NCBI GenBank assembly: GCA_029265085.1
Contig: JAJUJY010000049.1
Span: forward strand, 1-26,232
Direction of reading: 5' to 3'
DNA: 26,232 nucleotides
From: Chloroflexota bacterium
GTDB taxonomy: Bacteria > Chloroflexota > Anaerolineae > Anaerolineales > Anaerolineaceae
Shown: piece by piece, positions 1 through 5,723 of the stretch
How positions within the stretch are numbered: position 1 is the stretch's first letter
Layout: the number at the start of each line of letters is the position of its first letter
Position numbers and translations under genes: made by a program
The notes under the pieces: model-generated
Seen by the model: only the letters and a program-made list of their open reading frames with translations
Told to the model about the DNA's origin: nothing
The model's database searches: none

Positions 1-50
1 AACTAGTTGATGAATATATTTATTTCTACAACTATGAACGGATACAATTG

Positions 51-87
51 AAAACAAAACAGACACCCTACCAGGTAAGGTGTCTGT
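51..87 (-). terminator. Rho-independent terminator of sodA
   Basis: A perfect 9-bp inverted repeat (ACAGACACC at 59-67, GGTGTCTGT at 79-87) has an 11-base loop. Read on the minus strand, the second arm runs straight into TTTTGTTTTC. It lies 87 bases past the sodA stop, so it most likely ends the sodA transcript. Confidence 0.8.
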
Positions 88-173
88 CCAGTTAGTGAGG
101 CTGCTTTCTTTTTCTGTCTACCCGTTGGGGTGCACTTCACTGCCAAGCCCTTTTTATCCGTTATTTTTTTCTT

Positions 174-791
174 TTATTTATTTTCTTGATAGCGCTGTGC
201 GACAAAATCCCAATTCACTACCGACCAGAACGCTTTAACATAATCTGGCCGCCGGTTTTGGTAATTAAGATAATATGCATGCTCCCAAACATCCAGTCCA
301 AGCAGCGGAATATGCCCATCCATATAAGGGCTATCCTGGTTCGCGGTGGAATAAACTTGCAGCTTCTTCTCACCGTCTAATACCAGCCAGGCCCAGCCAG
401 AACCAAAACGAGTTGCTGCGGCTGCGCTGAATTTCTCAACAAATGCTTCAAATGAACCAAAAGCCGCATCAATCGCTTTAGCCAGGTCCCCAGAAGGTGA
501 TTTGCTGCCGCCAGGAGCAATCCATTCCCAGAACAAAGTATGATTTAGATGACCGCCTCCGTTATTCCGTACCGCGGTTCGAATCCCTTCCGGCAGTTCA
601 TTAATTTTGCGCAATATATCCTCAATCGCCACATCGTACCAGGCAGGAGCACTTTCCAGAGCTTTATTAAGATTGGTTACATACGCTGCATGATGTTTAT
701 CATGATGAATTTCCATCGTTCGTGCATCAATTGCCGGTTCCAGTGCATTAAACGCGTATTTCAAAGCTGGCAATTCAAATACTTTTCCCAT
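174..791 (-). CDS. sodA: Superoxide dismutase, Mn-type
   Basis: This cytoplasmic enzyme converts superoxide to hydrogen peroxide and oxygen. The 205-residue product has the normal family length and all four metal ligands: His29 in IHHDKHH, His84 in LNHTLFW, and Asp167 and His171 in [15 protein letters not shown] and NQDSPYMDG are the Mn-type signatures, although cambialistic metal use cannot be excluded by reading. The frame stays open upstream to 983, but the ATG at 791 is chosen. It is preceded by AAAGGA, it matches the family N-terminus ([16 protein letters not shown]), and a consensus promoter lies at 862-890, inside the longer frame. The gene is monocistronic, with its own terminator at 51-87. 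Confidence 0.95.
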   Translation of the reverse strand: MGKVFELPALKYAFNALEPAIDARTMEIHHDKHHAAYVTNLNKALESAPAWYDVAIEDILRKINELPEGIRTAVRNNGGGHLNHTLFWEWIAPGGSKSPSGDLAKAIDAAFGSFEAFVEKFSAAAATRFGSGWAWLVLDGEKKLQVYSTANQDSPYMDGHIPLLGLDVWEHAYYLNYQNRRPDYVKAFWSVVNWDFVAQRYQENK

Positions 792-840
792 TTCTATATC
801 CTTTCGCTGTGTCGTATCGGTTTGATCCGTTACCGGATAA

Positions 841-858
841 ATTATTAAGATTATTAAG
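841..858. repeat. Tandem 9-bp repeat at the sodA transcription start
   Basis: ATTATTAAG occurs twice head to tail (841-849 and 850-858), followed by ATAATAAT. It sits just downstream of the sodA -10 box, so it covers the expected transcription start. It may simply be AT-rich leader or may be a regulator site. Confidence 0.6.
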
Positions 859-861
859 ATA

Positions 862-890
862 ATAATACACCGAATTACTGCCGGTGTCAA
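862..890 (-). promoter_or_regulatory. sodA promoter with palindrome in the spacer
   Basis: On the minus strand, TTGACA (885-890) and TATTAT (862-867) are separated by exactly 17 bases, close to ideal for the housekeeping sigma factor. The spacer starts and ends with the arms of CACCG-N9-CGGTG (868-872 and 882-886), which would suit a repressor competing with RNA polymerase. The predicted leader is about 65 bases. Confidence 0.8.
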
Positions 891-995
891 TTCAACTTGT
901 ATAAGAGTTTTATAAGCATTGTGAAAGTTGGTTGTTGAAAAACCAGCCCAAAAAAATTCGGCAGCACCAGGCAGATTGACCACCCGATACTACCG

Positions 996-1019
996 AAAAT
1001 AAGCTCGCCTGACGGCAAG
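996..1019 (-). terminator. Weak terminator after the PilZ gene
   Basis: The minus strand can form CTTGCC-GTCA-GGCGAG (6 bp including one G-U, 4-base loop, 1004-1019), followed by CTTATTTTC. It begins 6 bases after the PilZ stop codon. The stem is short, so termination may be partial. Confidence 0.4.
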
Positions 1020-1025
1020 GAAACC

Positions 1026-1316
1026 TTATGTCAGGTTCACCGCCAACCGTGTATCCTGCTGCGTCCGTTCCAGACGTACGACTTTTCCGCGCACAACAAT
1101 AGAATCCTTGCCTTCCAAATGCGGAATGTCCAGGGAAATATCCTCACCCACTTGAATGGGAATATCACTCCGGGTAGCAATCAAGATTCCAACCGCACTC
1201 ACATTAATCGATTTTGCGCCAACATATATGGGAGCAACGATTTGCACCGGCCGCTCCCAATTAACCCGGTTTGCCCGGCGTGTATTTGAAAAGCCAATCG
1301 AAAGGCGATCTACCAT
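1026..1316 (-). CDS. Single-domain PilZ protein
   Basis: The 96-residue product is almost entirely one PilZ domain. The basic stretch RRANR (residues 13-17) supplies the RxxxR motif, and NVSAVG (38-43) supplies the [D/N]xSxxG motif, 21 residues later, as in c-di-GMP-binding PilZ domains. The family senses cyclic di-GMP and often tunes motility, adhesion or matrix production through a partner protein. The ATG at 1316 is preferred over one 24 bases upstream because GAGGAGG sits at good spacing before it. No enzymatic or flagellar-brake domain is fused to it. A role in controlling the flagellum encoded in this window is possible but not shown; the gene lies far from the flagellar cluster and next to stress and regulator genes. 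Confidence 0.75.
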   Translation of the reverse strand: MVDRLSIGFSNTRRANRVNWERPVQIVAPIYVGAKSINVSAVGILIATRSDIPIQVGEDISLDIPHLEGKDSIVVRGKVVRLERTQQDTRLAVNLT

Positions 1317-1390
1317 TCCAACCTCCTCGCGCCAGGGCAAAACTCAAATCACAACACGGCCTGATGAATGAATTTATCTGGCTTAAAAGT

Positions 1391-1419
1391 ATGATAGCAT
1401 GTTTGCCAGCTGATTGGAA
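1391..1419 (-). promoter_or_regulatory. Candidate extended -10 promoter of the PilZ gene
   Basis: On the minus strand, TGC-TATCAT (1391-1399) forms an extended -10 element with a weak -35 (TTCCAA, 1414-1419) 17 bases upstream. It would give a leader of about 68 bases to the PilZ start. This would let the PilZ gene be expressed apart from the regulator gene upstream. Confidence 0.4.
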
Positions 1420-1441
1420 TCCGTACCTTTCCGCAGCCCCA

Positions 1442-2098
1442 TTAAACCGCAATTAATCCCTGGCGCACACCAACCCTCACCGCTTCTGCCCGGTTCAAAA
1501 CACCCAGCTTGGCATATACGGACGAGATATGAAACTTCACGGTGTTTTCCCGGATTCCCAACGCCACAGCGATTTGTTTATTGGTTAACCCAGAGGCTAA
1601 AGTTTGCAGCACTTCCACCTCCCGCGGCGTCAGCGGCTCACGAGCGATATCCCCTGCCAAACCCCCGTCACGCTGCACAAAACCAGTTTGCTGCCGGAAT
1701 AATCCCGGTATGCTGACCACCAGCCCTTCCGCTACCGCTCGCACTGCCGCAATCAAGACTTCCGCGCTGGAATCCAACGGCAGCAGCCCCCAGGCCCGGG
1801 GAAACAGGTCGGGGAGAATTGCCAGCAGTTCCTCTGGCTCATCGGCCAGCAGTAAAAAGCCCAATCCGGGCAGTTCTTTTTCCCAATTACCTGCCCGGAC
1901 TGCACCAATCGTCATCACGACCAAATCTACATCAGTTAATTCGGTTTCCAATTCCACAAAGGCAGCGGCTTCGCTGACCACACGCACATACGCATCTTCT
2001 GCCAGCATTGTTTTTAATCCGGCACGGACAGCACCTGCCGGTGTGACCAGAGCCACCCGGATTTGCTTTGAAGCCTGGTTCTTGCCTGGCAGATCCAT
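1442..2098 (-). CDS. NarL/LuxR-type regulator with degenerate receiver
   Basis: The 218-residue protein has response-regulator layout. Residues 13-125 resemble a receiver, and 155-215 form a LuxR-type helix-turn-helix (LTPREVEVLQTLASG, LTNKQIAVALGI, ENTVKFHISSVYAKLGV) that should bind DNA. The receiver lacks the phosphorylation chemistry. The acidic pair expected near residues 19-20 is Thr-Pro, the phospho-acceptor Asp is Thr63 (VVMTIGAV), and the conserved Lys is missing around residue 108 (LLPLDSS). It is therefore probably not switched by a histidine kinase and may respond to a partner protein or a ligand, or be constitutive. Its start lies 8 bases after the stop of the HtrA-like gene, which implies co-transcription. 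No cognate kinase is adjacent. Confidence 0.85.
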   Translation of the reverse strand: MDLPGKNQASKQIRVALVTPAGAVRAGLKTMLAEDAYVRVVSEAAAFVELETELTDVDLVVMTIGAVRAGNWEKELPGLGFLLLADEPEELLAILPDLFPRAWGLLPLDSSAEVLIAAVRAVAEGLVVSIPGLFRQQTGFVQRDGGLAGDIAREPLTPREVEVLQTLASGLTNKQIAVALGIRENTVKFHISSVYAKLGVLNRAEAVRVGVRQGLIAV

Positions 2099-2106
2099 GA
2101 ATCGGG

Positions 2107-3012
2107 TTACTTCTCCCCCACCGTAATCGTCAATTCGGCAATCTCGCCGCCGCGCAGCACCTGCACCACCGCTGGTTTGCCAACCAGATCACCGGAAAGA
2201 ACCAACAACAACTCGTCCGGGTCGGTGACAGGCTGACCAGCTACCGCCACCAACAAATCACCAACCATTAATCCGCCTTTCTCGGCTGGTGCACCTTCTT
2301 CCACACTGACTAAGAGCAACCCGCGCTCCTGCGCTCGGTCCAGGGACTTTTGCCCGGCAGCAGAGATCGTCACAGGCTGCGAGCGTATCCCCAGGTATCC
2401 GCGGCGAATGTGCCCGTGTTCAGCCAGAACGGCTGCAATCTCAAAGGCTTGCTGAACAGGAATCGAGATAAAAGCGCCGGATGAAAGTCCCGAGGTATTC
2501 AACCCTAGCAGCTTGCCTTCCGCATCCAGCAGCGGACCGCCGGAAAAACCGGGATACGGCGTGGCATCCAACCGGTAATAACGCTGGAGTATTCCGCCGC
2601 GCCCTGTGCGAACAGGGCCGCCAACCGCGCTAATCACACCCAAACTTGCCTGCATACCTTCTGGTTCTGGCCGGCCAGCCGCAAGCACAATTTGCCCGAC
2701 CCGTCCTTCAGTCCCGGCAGATGCAGTCACACCTGCGGAATTTTCCAATCGCAAGACAGCCAGGTCACTGCCGGGATCACGGCCAGCAATTTTTGCAGCA
2801 GCCGGACTGCCATCCGGTAGATATACGCGGATATCCTCATCACGCTCAACACCGTGATCGGCAGTAAGCACCAGATCTGCGCGGAAGAGCACCCCGGTAG
2901 TTGGGATGCGCCGCCGGGCAGCAACGGTTACCGTGTAACTGGACGCGTTTTCAATTGCATCCGCCATAGCAGATGAAAATGCAGCAAAGGAATTCGAACT
3001 TGAAGCACTCAT
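2107..3012 (-). CDS. HtrA/DegP-like serine protease with PDZ domain, no signal peptide
   Basis: The 301-residue protein is a trypsin-like S1C protease followed by one PDZ domain. The catalytic triad is intact: His53 (LTADHGV), Asp83 (GSDLAVLRL) and Ser157 (PGFSGGPLLD). The PDZ domain spans about residues 205-300, with GYLGI and PAEKGGLMVGDLLVAV typical of the family. HtrA proteins degrade or refold damaged proteins and are normally exported or membrane-anchored. This N-terminus (Ser/Ala-rich, then ASSYTVTV) has no hydrophobic segment, so the enzyme should be cytoplasmic. The start at 3012 follows GGAGG and a plausible promoter at 3034-3062; the frame remains open upstream to 3141 without a family match. 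The pseudo-receiver LuxR gene follows after 8 bases and may act with it. Confidence 0.85.
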   Translation of the reverse strand: MSASSSNSFAAFSSAMADAIENASSYTVTVAARRRIPTTGVLFRADLVLTADHGVERDEDIRVYLPDGSPAAAKIAGRDPGSDLAVLRLENSAGVTASAGTEGRVGQIVLAAGRPEPEGMQASLGVISAVGGPVRTGRGGILQRYYRLDATPYPGFSGGPLLDAEGKLLGLNTSGLSSGAFISIPVQQAFEIAAVLAEHGHIRRGYLGIRSQPVTISAAGQKSLDRAQERGLLLVSVEEGAPAEKGGLMVGDLLVAVAGQPVTDPDELLLVLSGDLVGKPAVVQVLRGGEIAELTITVGEK

Positions 3013-3033
3013 TTCACCCTCCAGGGTAAATCC

Positions 3034-3062
3034 AGTATAACGCCTGGAAGATCGCCATTCAA
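3034..3062 (-). promoter_or_regulatory. Promoter of the protease-regulator operon
   Basis: On the minus strand, TTGAAT (3057-3062) and TATACT (3034-3039) are 17 bases apart. The predicted start point lies around 3027, leaving a short leader of about 15 bases with GGAGG in it. This supports the ATG at 3012 as the start of the protease gene. Confidence 0.55.
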
Positions 3063-3125
3063 CCAAATATCCAGGCTTTTTACCAGTATAGAGTGCAGCA
3101 AACGGAACCGCATCCCTCGTTACGC

Positions 3126-3160
3126 CGGCTGCCCCCCACACAAATGGGTGGGAAGAGCCG
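3126..3160 (-). terminator. Hairpin after the TetR gene
   Basis: A two-step inverted repeat: CGGCT (3126-3130) pairs with AGCCG (3156-3160), and CCCAC (3135-3139) with GTGGG (3148-3152). It stands about 30 bases past the tetR-type stop codon. There is no T-run after it on either strand, so it may slow polymerase or protect a transcript end rather than be a classical terminator. Confidence 0.4.
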
Positions 3161-3191
3161 CTTCAAGAGCCTTGGTTTAATCAGAATGCAT

Positions 3192-3809
3192 TTATTCCAA
3201 TGCACTGTTTTCTTCGGTTCGCCCAACCACTTGAATGATTCCCTGGAAAAACATGCGTGCATACATCTCCGACATTTGCTCTGGAGAATAATTACTACCC
3301 TGCTCCAGCCACCAGGTGGTAAAACCCAATAAAGAGCTGGCAAAATAGGCCGCCAGAACTTGCGGAGGAATATCTTCGGGACGAGGAGATTGCGCTAATA
3401 CCGCTTCAAAAATAATTTTTGCCGCCGAAGAAATTACTTCATGCAGGCATTTTTGGGCTTTCGGCGCAGCCCCGCCAGATAAGATCGTGCGGTACAATGC
3501 TGCGTTTTGCGCAGTATGTTGAAAAATGGCCAAAATGGCCGCCTTCGGTTTGGGCATTGTTTGAGGCAGCTCATCACCCACCCCAATTTGCTGCTTCAGC
3601 TCCATTGCGATGGCTTCTAACGCCTCAACAAGCAGCTCTTCTTTATCCCGATAATGCAAATAAAACGTGGTTCGGCCCAGATCCGCATACTCGGTGATAT
3701 CCTCAATTGTGACCGCGTCATACCCTTTGAGTAGTATCAACTGCATTAACGCTCCGCGCAGCTGGCGGCGCGTCCGGCTCACTCTCCGGTCGGTGCGGGG
3801 CAAATTCAT
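3192..3809 (-). CDS. TetR/AcrR-family transcriptional repressor
   Basis: The 205-residue protein has a basic N-terminal helix-turn-helix (about residues 12-58; RRQLRGALMQLILLKGYDAVT and LGRTTFYLHYRDKEELL, typical of TetR). A helical C-terminal ligand/dimerisation domain follows, in which LYRTILSGG and FASSLLGFTTWWLEQG resemble the TetR C-terminal families. Such proteins usually repress a neighbouring exporter until a drug or metabolite binds. The ATG at 3809 is chosen because AGGAG precedes it; the upstream extension (to 3902) would run into the divergent promoter. The gene is transcribed away from the ABC exporter operon and probably represses both it and itself through the palindromes at 3826-3835 and 3917-3927. 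The ligand is unknown. Confidence 0.88.
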   Translation of the reverse strand: MNLPRTDRRVSRTRRQLRGALMQLILLKGYDAVTIEDITEYADLGRTTFYLHYRDKEELLVEALEAIAMELKQQIGVGDELPQTMPKPKAAILAIFQHTAQNAALYRTILSGGAAPKAQKCLHEVISSAAKIIFEAVLAQSPRPEDIPPQVLAAYFASSLLGFTTWWLEQGSNYSPEQMSEMYARMFFQGIIQVVGRTEENSALE

Positions 3810-3825
3810 TCCTGGCTCCTTTTTG

Positions 3826-3835
3826 AACACCTGTT
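3826..3835. promoter_or_regulatory. Candidate TetR operator, tetR side
   Basis: The palindrome AACA-CC-TGTT lies 17 bases upstream of the repressor start codon and downstream of its predicted transcription start. Its right half extends into TGTTTATTTAT (3832-3842), whose exact reverse complement is at 3910-3920. This pairs it with the second candidate site on the other side of the promoters. Confidence 0.45.
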
Positions 3836-3865
3836 TATTTATCGACATCCCCGCCAAACTCGTGA

Positions 3866-3893
3866 TTGACACTCCTAAGCAGGGGATTATAAT
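3866..3893 (+). promoter_or_regulatory. Promoter of the ABC exporter operon
   Basis: TTGACA (3866-3871) and TATAAT (3888-3893) are 16 bases apart, with both hexamers matching the housekeeping consensus exactly. The predicted start point is near 3900, leaving a leader of about 77 bases before the first ATPase gene. The -10 lies inside the palindrome GATTATAATC and so overlaps the divergent repressor promoter. Confidence 0.7.
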
Positions 3894-3914
3894 CACAAAC
3901 AAATTGTAAATAAA
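3886..3914 (-). promoter_or_regulatory. Divergent promoter of the TetR gene
   Basis: On the minus strand TATAAT (3886-3891) shares bases with the opposite -10 box, and a weak -35 (TTTATT, 3909-3914) lies 17 bases upstream. Two polymerases could not occupy both promoters at once, so transcription of repressor and exporter should compete. Confidence 0.45.
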
Positions 3915-3916
3915 TA

Positions 3917-3927
3917 AACATTCTGTT
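3917..3927. promoter_or_regulatory. Candidate TetR operator, exporter side
   Basis: The palindrome AACA-TTC-TGTT lies about 17-27 bases after the predicted exporter transcription start, a usual place for a repressor roadblock. It overlaps the right arm (3910-3920) of the 11-bp inverted repeat whose left arm is at 3832-3842. A further TGTTTA half-site is at 3943-3948. Confidence 0.5.
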
Positions 3928-3976
3928 CATTTTACCACGGTATGTTTACACAAAGGTTCTCAACGATCAGGTAAGT

Positions 3977-4687
3977 ATGCAAGCCAATATTGGTAGCCCC
4001 CACCCACCGATTATCTCCTTGCGCCAGGTAACAAAGGTTTACCAGACGTCTGCCGGGGATTTTCCAGCATTAAAAAATATCGATCTGGACGTTTATCCAG
4101 GAGAATTTTTAGCCATCACCGGAAAATCCGGGGCAGGAAAAACCACCCTGGTGAATATGATCTCCGGAACCGACCGCCTGACCTCCGGCGAGGTACTGGT
4201 CAACGGCACAAATGTCCACACGATGAACGAGAACCGCCTGGCACTCTGGCGCGGACGCAACCTGGGCGTGGTGTACCAATCGTTTCATCTGCTGCCCAAT
4301 CTTTCACTCTTAGACAACATTACACTACCGATGGATTTTTGCGGGACCTACCGTTTCCGTCAAAGCCGAGAGAGAGCGCTGGAATTACTGCGCAAGGTTG
4401 AATTAGAAGAACATGCCTCTAAACTCCCGGCAGAAATTTCCGGCGGACAGCAGCAGCGCGTGGCGATTGCACGCGCATTGGCCAATGACCCGCCCATTCT
4501 GATTGCAGATGAACCAACCGGACGGCTGGATTCAATCACTGCCGAGGTAATTTTTACCATTTTTCAGCAACTGGTTGCGCAAGGAAAAACGATTGTCATG
4601 GTATCGCATGACCGCAGCATTTCCCAGCGGGTTTCACGCACCTTAACTATTCGAGACGGGGAGATTTATGATGATGAATCGCTTTAA
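3977..4687 (+). CDS. ABC transporter ATP-binding protein (LolD/MacB type)
   Basis: This cytoplasmic ATPase of 236 residues should power the FtsX-type permease encoded two genes downstream. All nucleotide-binding elements are present: Walker A GKSGAGKT (49-56), Q-loop Gln101, signature SGGQQ (155-159), Walker B ILIADE (174-179, catalytic Glu179) and H-loop His211. The length is normal for MacB/LolD-type subunits, and the nearest familiar families are MacB, LolD and FtsE-like exporters. It is the first gene of a four-gene operon under a TetR-type repressor. Its last 20 bases overlap the start of the second ATPase gene, implying coupled translation. The substrate cannot be read from the sequence; an export or extrusion role is inferred from the adaptor and permease. 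Confidence 0.92.
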   Translation: MQANIGSPHPPIISLRQVTKVYQTSAGDFPALKNIDLDVYPGEFLAITGKSGAGKTTLVNMISGTDRLTSGEVLVNGTNVHTMNENRLALWRGRNLGVVYQSFHLLPNLSLLDNITLPMDFCGTYRFRQSRERALELLRKVELEEHASKLPAEISGGQQQRVAIARALANDPPILIADEPTGRLDSITAEVIFTIFQQLVAQGKTIVMVSHDRSISQRVSRTLTIRDGEIYDDESL

Positions 4688-5723
4688 ACCGTCTCTTGCT
4701 CAAAACCAAGCCGCCTCGCAAAGTAATGCGCTCATCCAAATGCGCAGCGTGGTTAAAACGTTCCGAACGGCAGCCGGCGAGATTAATGTACTGAAAGGGA
4801 TCGATCTAAACATCCAGCAAGGCGAATTCATCAGCATTGTTGGACGATCGGGCAGCGGCAAATCAACCTTACTAAACATGTTGACCGGCATCGACCACCC
4901 CACCCAGGGAAAAGTCTGTGCTGCCGGAACTTATCTGCACACGTTGAGCGAGAGCCAATTGGCTGCCTGGCGCGGCCGAAACATGGGTATCGTTTTCCAG
5001 TTTTTTCAACTGCTGCCCATGCTGACCCTGGCAGAAAATGTGATGCTGCCGATGGATTTCTGCGATATTTACCCGGCTGCTGAACGCGAACAGCGCGCTT
5101 TGCAGCTGTTAGAACGGGTCGGCTTACAAAGATTTGCCCACAAACTTCCTGGGGCAGTCTCTGGCGGGCAGCAGCAGAGCGCAGCGGTAGCGCGGGCCTT
5201 GGCTACCGACCCGCCCATATTGGTTGCCGATGAACCTACCGGCAACCTGGATTCACGAACAGCCGAGCAAGTAATGCAGCTCTTTGAAGAATTATCCGGC
5301 CAGGGAAAAACCATCGTCATGGTTACCCACGACAGCACCCTGGCACAGCGCACCCAACGCTCGATGATTATTTCGGATGGAGAATTAATTTCACCCTGGA
5401 TTGCAGATGCTTTTCCAAAGGCATCCCATTCCACGCTGCTGCGGCTGATGCACCTGGCAACGCCCACAACGCTCCCGCCAGGCTCCCTTTTACCCGGTCA
5501 CAATCAGCTATGGATCATCACCCAGGGAGAAGTGGTCAGTACATCGGACGGCAAGCCAGATCAGCATTTCCTTCCCGGTCAGATGATCGACTTAAGCACA
5601 GCCCAACCAGGCAGCCAGGAATTCCGTGCAGGTCCTTCGATTCCACTTTCCGCCCTGGTATTAAACCAGGATGAAACCCAAAGAATTATTGAGGCTTCTG
5701 CCCAGAAAGGTGTCAGGCCCTGA
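4668..5723 (+). CDS. ABC ATPase with CRP-like C-terminal extension
   Basis: Residues 24-241 form a second LolD/MacB-type ATPase: Walker A GRSGSGKS (59-66), signature SGGQQ (165-169), Walker B ILVADE (184-189), His221. The residue after the signature is Ser171-Ala-Ala where the partner has Arg-Val-Ala. The remaining ~105 residues (about 247-351) are not part of an ordinary ATPase. They resemble a cyclic-nucleotide-binding beta-roll, with LPPGSLL, LWIITQGEVV and FLPGQMIDL in the expected order, but the Gly-Glu/Arg phosphate-binding cassette is not recognisable, so ligand binding is doubtful. The gene starts at one of three consecutive ATGs (4668, 4671, 4674) after GGGGAG, overlaps the previous gene by 20 bases, and ends in TGATG shared with the permease start. 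It probably pairs with the first ATPase as a heterodimer. Confidence 0.88.
   Translation: MMMNRFKPSLAQNQAASQSNALIQMRSVVKTFRTAAGEINVLKGIDLNIQQGEFISIVGRSGSGKSTLLNMLTGIDHPTQGKVCAAGTYLHTLSESQLAAWRGRNMGIVFQFFQLLPMLTLAENVMLPMDFCDIYPAAEREQRALQLLERVGLQRFAHKLPGAVSGGQQQSAAVARALATDPPILVADEPTGNLDSRTAEQVMQLFEELSGQGKTIVMVTHDSTLAQRTQRSMIISDGELISPWIADAFPKASHSTLLRLMHLATPTTLPPGSLLPGHNQLWIITQGEVVSTSDGKPDQHFLPGQMIDLSTAQPGSQEFRAGPSIPLSALVLNQDETQRIIEASAQKGVRP

Noticed and set aside
174..983. Long 269-residue version of SodA with a hydrophobic N-terminus suggesting a secreted enzyme
   Set aside because: The extra 64 residues cross the consensus promoter at 862-890, and the family N-terminus and ribosome binding site fit the start at 791.
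1542..2126. 194-codon plus-strand open frame opposite the LuxR-type gene
   Set aside because: It is Ser/Thr/Pro/Ala-rich with no family pattern, lies opposite a well-supported gene, and has no convincing ribosome binding site.
3515..3545. Repeated AAAATGGCC units in the TetR gene
   Set aside because: They lie within the coding sequence (codons for Ala-Ile-Leu-Ala-Ile-Phe) and are most simply explained by codon use.
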